A stretch of DNA of 64,000 nt from the NCBI GenBank assembly GCA_028023455.1, contig JAQFVV010000056.1:5911717-5975716 (forward strand), in the 5' to 3' direction. The notes under the pieces are model-generated. The model worked only from the letters and a program-made list of their open reading frames with translations. It was not told the origin of the DNA and ran no database searches. Positions 13,242 through 25,244 of the stretch are shown one piece after another. The position numbers and the translations under genes were made by a program. The DNA comes from Epiperipatus broadwayi (lineage: Eukaryota > Onychophora > Udeonychophora > Euonychophora > Peripatidae). How positions within the stretch are numbered: the stretch's first letter is position 1; every line of letters starts with the position of its first letter.

Positions 13242-13511
13242 TTATATACTGCTTTGAATCGCCTGTACCTCACTCCAGGGATTCAAAGCCTCGTTGTTCG
13301 TGCCCTCATCATAAAAAAGTCTACATTTACTTCTAGAACCTTCAGGTGAGAGTAGATGAAGCAATGTATGGATGCACTGCAGCCCGGCCCATAGACTCTT
13401 TCTACCTACCTTTTTCTTCCTGTACTGTTTAGCAGAAAGCTGGCATGTACCATCGTTATAAAGAAATTGAAGCATGACCTTATCCTGGCCAAATGTGCCA
13501 TTTCTTCTCAT
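13242..13511 (-). other. Unexplained 89-codon open frame
   Basis: This minus-strand frame has a true ATG at 13511 and an ordinary amino-acid mix (Gly, Cys, Trp, Gln, Arg), unlike the low-complexity frames elsewhere in the window, and lies in locally GC-richer DNA. I recognise no domain. A possible splice donor (AAG|GTAGGT) lies inside it after the residues QYRKKK. A block of about 22 bp (TCGCCTGTACCTCA-TCC) at 13258-13279 recurs at 13172-13194, so part may be repeat-derived. It could be an exon, a decayed transposon ORF, or chance. Confidence 0.2.
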
Positions 13512-13559
13512 TGATATTATGCTAGCACTGCCATTTCTTACAGTTAGTTTCCAGCCTGT

Positions 13560-16500
13560 TTAGCAAAGTAAATCGTAATAATATGCGGTAATAAAATGTG
13601 TTCTCTTTATTTGTTGGAGTTTAAACCCAACTTCTCATGAAGCTGCCCTCCCTTTTTCCTGAAATAAACCTTTCCCCAAATTATTGAGTTTTCACTATAT
13701 CCCATCGTTAAATGTTGAAAATGTAAAAGCAATAATGTTTTATGCTGCCGATCAAAAATGTATCCTCATTGTTATTATTATAAATCAAATATCTAAATAA
13801 AATAAGCTTATATATTGAAATCGTTAGTCAGCGAAACTCAATTATATCTTGTTAAATGTATTTTTATGTATGAAACAGCCACCAAACCACTCCGATAAAT
13901 CCATTTCCGGTAACCGCCGCACTACATTAATATTTGTCAAAATCAATATAATTGTAACAAGATTATTTAATGTTTGTAATGAAATAGTTTTATAAGCATA
14001 GAGTTAATTATATATCTAAAATTCATCTTTAATTATGTTCAAAATAAATATTTATATTTTAAACTTAATCCAGTTGTTTGAATCTCCTTATTAATATTTA
14101 TATTTACGTATACTCATAACTTAATATCTTGTGTTCACTCAATCTCTCATCACCAGTTGAGTCTCATGCAAAACATTATAGCACCGAACCAGGATATAAT
14201 GAATTTATGTGGTATCACCATAGATGTTGTTCACAATGTTATAGATTTGGGAAATAGGCAAATAGGTTAGAATTCATGATTGCTCCAGACTTGTGTATCT
14301 TGTGCATGATTGGATTCAGGGTACTTTTGCTTAGATTCTAAATCTTGTTGAATGGATATACATTTTCGACCAATACAATATCTATATAAAAATCAAATAA
14401 AATGTTTGTGATAGTAGTTTACAGCATTTTCTGCCACCTTGAATAGCAAACAACCATTAAAATTTAAATCTCATTATAATCACATAAAAATGTTTTCCTT
14501 GTATTTTATAAACGCATATGCAGTTTTTTAATATTAATTGTACACTATTTTGATTATTATATTTATTTTGTTTCATATTACATATATATTGTAATATAGT
14601 GGGCACTAACCATGTCAATATTATAAGCTCCTTAAGTTTAAATTTAGATTTAATTAATAAAAGAATAAGATTTAATTTCCTATGTTTTTTTTAAAAATAA
14701 ATAATGGGGGAGTTCATTTAATTTAATGTTTTTCTTACCAAATGATAATATGAAAATTTCAGATAACTTTTTTTTAACAATAATGTGATTATTTTAATGA
14801 ATTATAAACAGTAGTAAAAGAGAGATAAATGTAAAATCAAATAATTTCTTTTATTCTCTTTTTTCAAAATTTTATTTATTTACCAGTGTTAAGTTTAATT
14901 TTAAAAAAACATATTAAGAGAAGAAAATTTTCTCTTCAATGAATTACTTTATAAATTTTAATTCTAACTTTTAAGAGATAAGTAAATAAAATTTAAAAGA
15001 AATGAGAATAAAATAAAATTTAACACTTTCTTAAATTTTGCTTTAAATAATTAGAGTTGTGTTTTTTTCTTTTCTTTTTATCTCTCTCCAATACAATAAG
15101 CAGTATTTATCAGATCAGTATAATTAGTCTGTACACCTTGTTTTTCTTTTGAAAAAAAATAATTAAAGAGGAATTCCAAAACTATGATTGGAATTTTTTA
15201 ATTAAAAAAATGAGGGAAATATCAAGACAATTTTTTTGTAAAAACATCAACTGGTCAGTAGTAAATTTTGTCATGTAAGAGATAATTGTGATTGGTGGAA
15301 ACCACATTTGTTAAAAAAGAGATGTGGGTTAATCAGACAGCCTAAGTGTCTGATAAAAAGTCAGTTCTTAGTCCTGCTATTGAAAAAAAATCAATTCTAA
15401 GTGATCTGCCAAAAAAAAAAGAAAAAAGCAGAAGTCTTAACTAAGCTGTTGAAAGAAACAGAAGCTTTAATTTAGCTGCATAAAGTACACTATGAGTTTA
15501 GTTATAAAAATGTTTTTGAAATGAAGAAAACCACATGCTAAGTTTAGCTAAAAGTTAAATATCATCTACCTCCATCTAACCTGACTCACTGAACTACTCT
15601 GCAATATCACTTTGTCTACAACCAAAAGCATAAGTGCCTCTATGTGTTAAACTGACCTGGAAAATTTATTGAGAAAAAATAAATAAATCCTGGCAGTGTG
15701 TTAGTCTAAAATATATTTCAACATGTAGCAAAAACTATGTACATAAACCTGAAAGTGAAAAGTCTTAAAAAAAAACCTATTTGAAAAAGCTGAAAATTAT
15801 AAATGCAAAGACAGACTCCCAAAGCAAAGTAAAACCATGGTAAAAAGATATTTTTCTGTGCACATTATATCCCATTTGATAATAATTAATAGTTTTATTA
15901 GTATCTTTTTTCAAATGAAACATTTTTTATTCATGTGCATTTTTCATTTCAAAATTATAGTTTTTTAAAAAATAACTTTATTAAATTGAACATGTTTTAT
16001 TAATTTATTTTTCTTCCAAAATTGTATATAAAAAGGTTAATGCAATTTAAAATGTCCTTAATCTCTGATTACAATGAAATATTGTTTTTCAATTTTTACT
16101 TATTAAAAAGCAAAAATTAAATTTATGAATGAAAATCAAATGGTTAATTATTTTTGTTATATGCAATTATTTTTGATAAGAATATATAAATTTGGATTAT
16201 CATATTATCATGCCATTTTTCAATTTTTTAAAATTATTAATCAGTTAGTTTATTAAATAATTGTTTAAAACTGTTCTAGTATTAATGTCTTTATTCCTCC
16301 AACTATCTATTCCATAAATTGGAAGTTTATATGACTCGATTTCAATATAGTTTAGAGTTTGAGGGATTGTTTTAAAATTATTCTGGTAAAACTATTTTAA
16401 AGTAAATTAAAATAAGCTGATATATTTATTTATCTCTTTCTTACAATAACAGTTCACAGAATTCTTGCTTCTTGAGCAAGGATTAGAGCATAAAAATTAG

Positions 16501-16580
16501 TTATATGGATGTCCTTTTTTATCTGGATATGGGGATTTAAGACTGCTTATTGATTTAATTTTTTTCTAAACCAACTATGC
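13560..16580. other. AT-rich non-coding stretch
   Basis: No gene is supported. The stretch holds homopolymers, and around 15340-15480 a loose alternation of similar A-rich segments. No element termini were recognised. Confidence 0.6.
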
Positions 16581-16589
16581 TTTCCTTTT

Positions 16590-18050
16590 CTTCTTTCTTA
16601 GTATGGACTGAATTTGTGACATTTATATTTACATATCCAATGATACTTTCATTTTTTATCATATTTGATAGCTTACCATGTATAACAAACTCAATTTCTC
16701 ATATGCCTATAATTCCTTGTTTTGCAAACTAGGTTGATGATATTTAGAAATTCAGTCAAATGCTTTGTATTTTTCTATCTTGTACTTAAAAATCACCTGA
16801 CCTATTTTAATGTTCAGATTTAACAAATTGTTTTATTAGGTGTGTTTCTATTATACCATAAACAATGTCTTTAATTTTGCCTCTTGAAATTTGAAAACTG
16901 GATGTAGCTTTCATGACTTCCCCCCCTAAAAACCTTTTCTGAATGGCCTGGTATTGTATCCCTTGCAGTTACTCTTCTCACCAAAAATTGCTTGAAATAA
17001 CATATGAGATAGATTTTTAATTAATGTGTTCCACTATTCTTTAGAAAATCTTGGGGGTGATTATATGCCACTACTACTTGCACCTTTTACTAGACCAGTT
17101 TAATTAGAAATATCTTTTTTCTCTATTCAAGTACAACTTCTGACACACTTCTAACAATTTATATGTTTAAAGATTGACTGATGCCACTGTAAAACTCAAA
17201 ACTTCTCTAATCTGTCATATCTTGAACATCACTCTTCTATATTTGCTCTGATGATGACTCCTTTATATCAGCTTTGTGTGATACTCACTTCTGGTTTATT
17301 TCACCCTTTTATTTTAGCATAATCAACTTCTATCTTTCTTATTGTGTTAATCACCTCTTTCTGGGTATCCATCGATTCATTCTCTTTGGTGATTTTCCAA
17401 TACTGATTCTTTTTATCTTCTGATACTACTTTCTGGGTACAATATGAACTTTCTCTTTTTAACTATTCTCTAACTTCCAATTTCTCAATTTTCTTGCATT
17501 TACTTTTACTATCATAAATAGATCTTTGAACAATTTTCTCTAAGTCACCTTTTTGTACAATTTCTATCATTCTGCATATGTTTTTCAATTAGAGTGATAT
17601 TTTTCCTTGATGTTTTTTCATAATATTTTGCATCATATTTTGGGTTGCTTGGATCATCTCAAATCTTTCTTGTATTGCCTTCTGATTTTCTTCATTTCTT
17701 CCCAGTGTATATTGAAATCTTGAATTATTTATCTGGACTAATTCTACAATTTGTTGAATTTTGTTTGCTTTTCTTCCATGATTTTATTTCCATTTTATAT
17801 CTGCAGCATTTCTAAGAATTTTGCATCACTTTATTTCTGCTGCATTTCTTCCATAATTGTTTTATATCTGTTTGCATTACTTTTCTGTCAGTTTTATTCC
17901 ATCAATGGGTGCAAAACTGCAATATCAAAGGAGACCAGTGTCTCTTCTATGAAGTTTCACAGTACCCATTCTGCCTTCTGCATTTTTATCTTTTTGCTGT
18001 TTAAACTCTAACTCTGATGGATGCTCTATCTACATGTTCTATTTTTATTT
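16590..18050 (-). pseudogene. Possible decayed gag-like or coiled-coil coding relic
   Basis: For about 1.4 kb the plus strand is strongly pyrimidine-biased, so the minus strand reads as an A/G-rich, coding-like sequence. In several minus-strand frames short segments rich in Glu, Lys, Gln, Met and Ile appear, for example ERFEMIQATQNMMQNIMK near 17625-17680 and SMDTQKEVINTIRKIEV near 17320-17370, interrupted by stops and frameshifts. The composition is typical of coiled coils and of retroelement gag-type proteins. No zinc knuckle, protease or LTR was seen, so this is inference from composition only. Confidence 0.2.
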
Positions 18051-18222
18051 TTTTCTTTGTAAGTTTGTAACAACAACAAACAATACTCTTATTTATGATT
18101 TGTTATTCAGTAATCATATAATATACCAACTACTATAATCTTCATATGCAACTCACCACAGACTTGCCTTATTATATGACTTCTTCATGTTCTATCTCAA
18201 GTTTTCCACCATGTATCAATTG

Positions 18223-18280
18223 TTTAATTAATTAATTAATTAATTAATTAATTATTATTATTAGTAGTAGTAGTAGTATT
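18223..18280. repeat. Compound microsatellite (TTAA)n-(TTA)n-(GTA)n
   Basis: Consecutive runs of TTAA, then TTA, then GTA units in one uninterrupted tract. Confidence 0.9.
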
Positions 18281-18566
18281 AAGTGATTAAAACCCTCTTC
18301 TTTTCAGGATATATATCTATAAAAAGTGGTCATAAAACCATCATTTCACTACACAAAAATATTGGATAAATTAAAAGGTACAAAGAAAAAAAATTAAAGA
18401 AACTGCTAACATGGCAATGGCAAAAAATCCCATAAGTCAGCATATTGTGATTATACATAATATATGGAAACCACTAAACAATTTAGCTCTTAGAAAAAAG
18501 TGAAGAAATCAGGAATCATCTCATAGATAAGTATATGAAATTTCAGCTGACTATTGCATTTGGCAG

Positions 18567-18806
18567 GATGGCTGTGGGCTAGAGCATTACCTTAAAAAAA
18601 TCAATATTCAATAATCAAAGGTTCCAGGTTTGATCTCCATTCTGATACTGTCACTGGAAAAACACCTGAAAAAGGAGAATAATACCCCTCAAAATATTCT
18701 GCATATACTAGCCTGTGTACTATTACTAACAATTGAATCTATTAGCAATATTTAAGTAAAGTTAAAATTATCTAAAGACATTCAATACTTATGTTTGATG
18801 AAGGAA
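18567..18806 (+). mobile_element. tRNA-derived SINE, diverged copy
   Basis: The head carries an A-box-like GGCTAGAGCATTACC (about 18576-18590) and a B-box-like GGTTTGATCTC. The body follows the same order as the SINE at 40432-40773: GTCACTGG, an AAATATT-TGCATATACTA block, TTACTAACA, then TCTAAAGACATTCAA. It is more diverged than the 40-kb copies and lacks their extra internal repeats. SINEs of this type are transcribed by RNA polymerase III and move using the machinery of a partner LINE. No clear target-site duplication was found. Confidence 0.75.
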
Positions 18807-18904
18807 AGAATAAAATATATAACTACAACTAATGCCACCTTTCTGTGCTAATGTAACATTCCAATTTTATTCATGATTAGATATATTTTATCTTTAGTAC
18901 TTCT

Positions 18905-18995
18905 GATTTCAGGTTGGCAAATGAATGGTTAGGTCTATTATTCAGTTTTTCCCCTCTCATTTCAGTCTGGCAAACAATGCAAAGTTTAATTATTT
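18905..18995 (+). repeat. Left half of a decayed ~50-bp minisatellite interrupted by the PLE pair
   Basis: Two units about 50 bp apart, each starting with a TTTCAG-TGGCAAA motif (near 18908 and 18959). Similar units continue to the right of the PLE pair, so the Penelope-like DNA appears to have landed within this minor tandem repeat. Confidence 0.5.
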
Positions 18996-19225
18996 AAAAT
19001 AAATAAAAATAAACTCTTCCACCTTAGATTCTTTATTAAAAGTGGTCAAAATACTTTTAAAAAATAATTATAACATACACCAAATCTTTTAAAAACTTGT
19101 TTTTTATTTTTTTGCCACCAAAATGAAATATATATTAAAATAGATTTCCAACGTTTCGACTATTTCTTTATTTTTTTCTATAGTCTTTTTCAAGGAACTA
19201 AAAATATATAAAAAGGAGAAAAAAA
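18996..19225 (-). repeat. PLE terminal repeat (pLTR), 3' end of minus copy
   Basis: About 230 bp in inverted orientation relative to 22207-22436 and 25472-25640. It includes a region resembling a hammerhead ribozyme and, beyond it, the TTGGTGTATG and GACCACTTTTAATAAAGAA blocks, the latter missing from the right-hand repeat. Confidence 0.85.
19149..19203 (-). ncRNA. Degenerate hammerhead-ribozyme-like motif
   Basis: On the minus strand the order is TCCTTGAAAAA, a GACTAT/ATAGTC stem, then GAAAC. PLE terminal repeats are known to carry hammerhead ribozymes with the order CUGANGA, stem II, GAAA. Stem II and GAAA are present, but the CUGANGA box is not canonical (CTTGAAA), so self-cleavage is doubtful. 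Confidence 0.4.
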
Positions 19226-19497
19226 ATAATTCATAAAAATTTTTAAAACAAACAAAAATGAAAATCCTGTCACATATACATACTATTTTGGAAAATATAT
19301 TCTTTACTTACTATGATTTCTTTTCCCAACAGCTTCCAACTTTACATTTTGCTTAAATAAACATTTTATTGTTACAAAATATAGTTTTTTATCATCTTAT
19401 CTTCAATTAACACATTTTTACATTCCTTTCTTGTTAAAAACAAAAACATTCTATTAAATTTCACAATTTTTTTTTTTTTTTTATCTTTTCCTTTACA

Positions 19498-22121
19498 TTA
19501 TAATATTCTATTCAGAACAGGATTTAACATCTTTATGTATAAACTTTCCTTTTCAAATCTTTCTTTTTGTTTAATTATACATTCTAAAGGGGTAATCTTA
19601 AAATTGACATGACCAAATTTTTCTTTATGTAAATATAATGCTGAATTTCTATCTGACAAATGTTGTTTTAATCTAGTTTTTAAAAAAATTCTTTGTATTA
19701 CCCACATAAGATATATCTTTACCATTATATTTTAAACAATCCATACATTTTATACAATAAACAGCTTGCATTACATTTGAAAAATCAACAAAATCTCCTT
19801 TATTAATTAAATTATATAAATTACTTTTTTTCTTGTATACAGGATAAATACTAAAACCATATCTTTTATTAAATCCATGAAACAAATTTTTTATCTTTTT
19901 AAAAATAAAATTTTGAACCTTAAAACCTATAAAAAATGTATCATCACCAAACTTTTTCTTTAATTTTTCTCCATTTTTTATTTTATTTAAATTGTTATTT
20001 GAAAAAAAATTTAATACAACATCCCAAGGGTAATCATTTAATAAACATTCTTTTTTTATAATATTTAATTCTTCATTTAACAAATTTTTATTAGAACAAA
20101 TTCTTATTCCTCTTTTTATTCTATTATTAATAATGTTCATTTTACAATGTTTATCTAAGTCAGAATTCCAATTACTTAATAAACCATGAAAAGTTTTCTT
20201 TCTAAAAACTGATGTTTCAATATTTAAATTATAATCAACAAAAAATTTTTTTATTTTTATATCCATATATTCAATACATCCCCCTATTTCTTTTTCCATA
20301 GTAAATTTAATATTAATATCTTTACTATTTATATATTTTAAAAACCTTTTAACATTTTTTATAATCTCCTTTAAAAACAGTAAAATAATAATCATCAATA
20401 TATCTACAATAAAAAACAAGACCAAACCCATTACTAAAATATTTTTTCTCAAAATTATACATATATATATATATATATCCGCCAGAAGACCACTTAAACA
20501 ATTTCCCATACATAAACCTTTCTTTTGCTTATAAAAACATTCATTATATCTAAAAACCAAATCTTTACAACATAAAACCAAAATTTCATACAATAAATTA
20601 CAATCAATTTTTATTTTATCACCTTTATCTTTTATGTATAAATCCATAATATAATTTTACAAATGTAATATTTTTAAATTAATTATTTTCTAAAAATATT
20701 TTTAATTTATCTACAAAAATTTTTGAATTATTAATTTTACTTTCATTTTTATTAAAATCTTCATATTTCTTAAAAACATTAATATATATCCATTTTGTGA
20801 TATTTTCATAATATGTATTTTTACATGAAATAATGGGTCTCATTGGAATTCCTTCTTTATGTACCTTTGGTAAACCTATAATATTAGCACATTTTACATC
20901 TAATCTTTTCAATTGTTTCATTTTGAACTTTTCAATATATCCTTTTTCCTCCATTTCAGTTATTAATTTGTTTACAATTTTATTCTTTTTTTTACTTTCA
21001 TCTTTATTAATTTTAATAAAAAAACATCATCTAATAATTTACACATCTTTAAATTATATTCTAACTTCGACATAATAACCATACTACTATATTTATCTCC
21101 CTTTAAAAATGTCAAATCCTTATATTTTATTTTAATATCTTTTATAATTTTCAATTCATTATTACAACCAATAACATTTTTCCTATATTCAAAACTTCTT
21201 TTTATATTATATTCTATTTTACTATTAAAAAATTCTAAATCTTTTATCACATTATCTCTAATATTTTTTTTATCTATTTTTTTACAACAAATATCCTTTA
21301 AAATATTCATTTTTGCATTAACCTCTATAATTTGTTTCTCCATAGTAATTAATTTTTCTTTAGGAACATATTTTAAACCTTTATTTAAAACATTTATTCT
21401 TTCTTCTTTAAAAACTGTATCAGTTAAATTAATAACAAAATTATGCTTATTATTACCCCCATAATTATTTTTCTTATTATATATATTTAGTTTTTGTAAT
21501 AAATATTATTATTATTACATTTATTATTCTTAATAATTAATATTTGAATTTTTTTATAATGTCTATCTGAAATTTTTTTTCTAAACAAAAACATTTTCCT
21601 ATAAAAATTTTTTTCAAAAACCATTCTTCATTAAATGTAATTAATTTTGTTAAATTCCCATACATATTTTTTATATCATTTAACATCCACTTTTTCTTTT
21701 TATATAAATTTATAATATAACCCTTTAAAATTTTTCTTTTTAATTTTTTTAAAAACACCTTATGTAATATATCTTCAAAAACATTCAGTTTTATAAAATT
21801 TGGACAAATATAATTATCATAACAAAATTTTAAAAATTTAATATCCATATTTAACTTAACAATTTTCATTTTATTTTTTAACCATTTATTAATTATTTGT
21901 ATAGTGTACTTTAAAACCCTTTTATTTAAAATACATTTTAATTGTTTTAACAAATCATTGATATTATAATTTATATTATTATTAAAAAGTTCTTTATTAA
22001 AGTCTTCAACACCATTTTCTAAATTTAAAAAATATTGCTTCCTAGAATCTTCAAAACCATTTTCCAAAACCATACTTATATATACCATGATCCTCCTTCT
22101 CCCTTGTTCCAAAATCACCAT
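19498..22121 (-). pseudogene. PLE reverse transcriptase / GIY-YIG endonuclease, frameshifted
   Basis: Read on the minus strand from the ATG at 22121. The N-terminal 194 codons (to 21537) are open, rich in Lys/Asn/Ile and of unknown fold. After frame breaks come the PLE RT signatures: a KDLTFLKGDK segment (21085-21130), LPKVHKEGIPMRPIISCK (20825-20875), then from 20647 an open block with QKKGLCMGNCLSGLLADI. There a (TA)n tract shifts the frame, so the YIDD catalytic motif near 20390-20410 is present in DNA but out of frame; an extra base in an A run nearby restores the frame. The stretch from IEYMDIKIKK to the cysteine-bearing endonuclease start (YCIKCMDC) is intact here. The last segment (19498-19725) holds RLKQHLSDRN and the catalytic-Glu region FEKESLYIKML. 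Not translatable as one protein, so probably inactive. Confidence 0.9.
20456..20479. repeat. Coding (TA)n tract in the RT palm, minus copy
   Basis: A TA tract of about 11 units lies directly after the codons for GLLADI. It encodes Ile-Tyr alternation and is the point where the frame of this copy breaks. Confidence 0.9.
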
Positions 22122-22206
22122 AAATTTTTCACAAATTTCTTCTCCTCCTTGTATTCAAAAATCCAAGTTTCATATATTCAAAATAAATAAAAATAAACTT
22201 TCCTTT

Positions 22207-22436
22207 TTTTTCTCCTTTTTATATATTTTTAGTTCCTTGAAAAAGACTATAGAAAAAAATAAAGAAATAGTCGAAACATTGGAAATCTATTTTAATATAT
22301 ATTTCATTTTGGTGGCAAAAAAATAAAAAACAAGTTTTTAAAAGATTTGGTGTATGTTATAATTATTTTTTAAAAGTATTTTGACCACTTTTAATAAAGA
22401 ATCTAAGGTGAAAGAGTTTATTTTTATTTATTTTGA
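22207..22436 (+). repeat. PLE terminal repeat (pLTR), 5' end of plus copy
   Basis: Full-length terminal repeat lying between the two head-to-head elements. It begins with a T-rich stretch and TCTCCTTTTTATATATTTTT, contains the hammerhead-like motif, and ends in GTTTATTTTTATTTATTTT. That last block is also where the minus copy begins. Confidence 0.85.
22232..22288 (+). ncRNA. Degenerate hammerhead-ribozyme-like motif
   Basis: Same arrangement as in the other two terminal repeats (TTGAAAAA, GACTAT at 22245-22250, ATAGTC at 22267-22272, GAAAC at 22273-22277). This copy reads GAAACATT where the others read GAAACGTT, a CpG-to-CpA type change. Confidence 0.4.
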
Positions 22437-22526
22437 ATATATGAAACTTGGATTTTTGAATACAAGGAGGAGAAGAAATTTGTGAAAAATTTATGGTGAT
22501 TTTGGAACAAGGGAGAAGGAGGATCT

Positions 22527-24179
22527 ATGGTATATATAAGTATGGTTTTGGAAAATGGTTTTGAAGATTCTAGGAAGCAATATTTTTTAAATTTAGAAAA
22601 TGGTGTTGAAGACTTTAATAAAGAACTTTTTAATAATAATATAAATTATAATATCAATGATTTGTTAAAACAATTAAAATGTATTTTAAATAAAAGGGTT
22701 TTAAAGTACACTATACAAATAATTAATAAATGGTTAAAAAATAAAATGAAAATTGTTAAGTTAAATATGGATATTAAATTTTTAAAATTTTGTTATGATA
22801 ATTATAATTGTCCAAATTTTATAAAACTGAATGTTTTTGAAGATACTTTACATAAGGTGTTTTTAAAAAAATTAAAAAAAAAAATTTTAAAGGGTTATAT
22901 TATAAATTTATATAAAAAGAAAAAATGGATGTTAAATGATATAAAAAATATTTATGGGAATTTAACAAAATTAATTACATTTAATGAAGAATGGTTTTTG
23001 AAAAAAATTTTTATAGGAAAATGTTTTTGTTTAGAAAAAAAATTTTAGATAGACATTATAAAAAAATTCAAATATTAATTATTAAAAATAAATGTAATAA
23101 TAATAATATTTATTACAAAAACTATATATATAATAAGAAAAATAATTATGGGGGTAATAATAAGCATAATTTTGTTATTAATTTAACTGATACAGTTTTT
23201 AAAGAAGAAGAAATAAATGTTTTAAATAAAGGTTTAAAATATATTCCTAAAGAACGATTAATTATTATGGAGAAACAAATTATAGAGGTTAATGCAAAAA
23301 TGAATATTTTAAAGGATATTTGTTGTAAAAAAATAGATGAAAAAAATATTAGAGATAATGTGATAAAAGATTTAGAATTTTTTAATAATAAAATAGAATA
23401 TAATATAAAAAGAAGTTTTGAATATAGGAAAAATGTTAATGGTGGTAATAATGAATTGAAAATTATAAAAGATATTAAAATAAAATATAAGGATTTGACA
23501 TTTTTAAAGGGAGATAAATCTAGTAGTATGGTTATTATGTCAAAGTTAGAATATAATTTAAAGATGTGTAAATTATTAGATGATGTTTTTTTTATTAAAA
23601 TTAATAAAGATGAAAGTAAAAAAAAGAATAAAATTGTAAACAAATTAATAACTGAAATGGAGGAAAAGGGATATATTGAAAAGTTCAAAATGAAACAATT
23701 GAAAAGATTAGATGTAAAATGTGCTAATATTATAGGTTTACCAAAGGTACATAAAGAAGGAATTCCAATGAGACCCATTATTTCATGTAAAAATACATAT
23801 TATGAAAATATCACAAAATGGATATATATTAATGTTTTTAAGAAATATGAAGATTTTAATAAAAATGAAAGTAAAATTAATAATTCAAAAATTTTTGTAG
23901 ATAAATTAAAAATATTTTTAGAAAATAATAAATTTAAAAATATTACATTTGTAAAATTAGATATTGTTAATATGTATTTAAATATTTGTCCAGAAGATGC
24001 TATAAATTATATTATGGATTTATACATAAAAGATAAAGGTGATAAAATAAAAATTGATTGTAATTTATTGTATGAAATTTTGGTTTTATGTTGTAAAGAT
24101 TTGGTTTTTAGATATAATGAATGTTTTTATAAGCAAAAGAAAGGTTTATGTATGGGAAATTGTTTAAGTGGTCTTCTGG

Positions 24180-24221
<42 letters not shown>

Positions 24222-24225
24222 AATA

Positions 24226-24278
<53 letters not shown>

Positions 24279-25244
24279 GAGAAAAAATATTTTAATAATG
24301 GGTTTGGTCTTGTTTTTTATTGTAGATATATTGATGATTATTTTACTGTTTTTAAAGGAGATTATAAAAATGTTAAAAGGTTTTTAAAATATATAAATAG
24401 TAAAGATATTAATATTAAATTTACTATGGAAAAAGAAATAGGGGGATGTATTGAATATATGGATATAAAAATAAAAAAAATTTTTGTTGATTATAATTTA
24501 AATATAGAAACATCAGTTTTTAGAAAGAAAACTTTTCATGGTTTATTAAGTAATTGGAATTCTGACTTAGATAAACATTGTAAAATGAACATTATTAATA
24601 ATAGAATAAAAAGAGGAATAAGAATTTGTTCTAATAAAAAATTTTTAAATAAGGAATTAAATATTATAAAAAAAAGAATGTTTATTAAATGATTACCCTT
24701 GGGATGTTGTATTAAAAATTTTTTCAAATAATAATTTAAATAAAATAAAAAATGGAGAAAAATTAAAGAAAAATTTTGGTGATGATACATTTTTTATAGG
24801 TTTTAAGGTTCAAAATTTTATTTTTAAAAAGATAAAAAATTTGTTTCATGGATTTAATAAAAGATATGGTTTTAGTATTTATCCTGTATACAAAAAAAAA
24901 AAAGTAATTTATATAATTTAATTAATAAAGGAGATTTTGTTGATTTTTCAAATATAATGCAAGCTGTTTATTGTATAAAATGTATGGATTGTTTAAAATA
25001 TAATGGTAAAGATATATCTTATGTGGGTAATACAAAGAATTTTTTAAAAACTAGATTAAAACAACATTTGTCAGATAGAAATTCAGCAATATATTTACAT
25101 AAAGAAAAATTTGGTCATGTCAATTTTAAGATTACCCCTTTAGAATGTATAATTAAACAAAAAGAAAGATTTGAAAAGGAAAGTTTATACATAAAGATGT
25201 TAAATCCTGTTCTGAATAGAAAAAAAAAAATTTGTGAAATTTAA
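22527..25244 (+). pseudogene. PLE reverse transcriptase / GIY-YIG endonuclease, frameshifted
   Basis: Frame 1 runs 22527-23048 (Lys/Asn-rich N-terminal region). A shift leads to 22991-24274, holding the PLE pre-RT motif VINLTDTVFKEEEINVLNKG, the segment KDLTFLKGDKSSSMV, LPKVHKEGIPMRPI, the first catalytic-Asp motif FVKLDIVNMYLNI (near 23948) and QKKGLCMGNCLSGLLADI. An expanded (TA)n tract follows. Another frame (to 24692) carries CRYIDDYF (near 24319-24343) with the catalytic Asp pair and IEYMDIKIKK. After a further shift, 24957-25244 encodes the endonuclease: YCIKCMDC cysteines, SYVGNTKNFLKTRLKQH as the GIY-YIG core, and FEKESLYIKML with the likely catalytic Glu. All catalytic motifs survive as DNA but at least three frameshifts prevent one product. 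The upstream ATG used by the minus copy is out of frame here through a one-base insertion near 22525. Confidence 0.92.
24181..24275. repeat. Expanded coding (TA)n tract in the RT palm, plus copy
   Basis: About 95 bp of nearly pure TA with a short TTTAAATATATTTA interruption, at the same codon position (after GLLADI, before YIDD) as the 24-bp tract in the minus copy. Translation gives a long Ile-Tyr repeat. Confidence 0.92.

Larger units (their letters stand above)
18996..22198 (-). mobile_element. Penelope-like element, minus-strand copy
   Basis: A 3.2-kb retroelement on the minus strand, nearly identical in inverted orientation to 22418-25640. Its 3' end (left) is a full-length pLTR-type terminal repeat, 18996-19225. 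Its 5' end abuts the terminal repeat of the plus copy at 22198/22199, so the two elements are head to head and this copy has no 5' terminal repeat of its own. PLEs encode one polyprotein with reverse transcriptase followed by GIY-YIG endonuclease, and are often found as partial tandem or inverted copies with terminal repeats. The interior matches that plan but is frameshifted. Confidence 0.93.

Noticed and set aside
20833-23778. Hydrophobic Phe/Leu/Ser-rich ORFs antisense to the PLE coding regions (20833-21075 and 23146-23778)
   Set aside because: They are antisense shadows of the A-rich RT coding sequence. The apparent membrane-like composition follows from reading Lys/Asn codons backwards.
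24168-24274. Long Ile-Tyr repeat as a protein domain
   Set aside because: It is the translation of a (TA)n microsatellite, not a domain.
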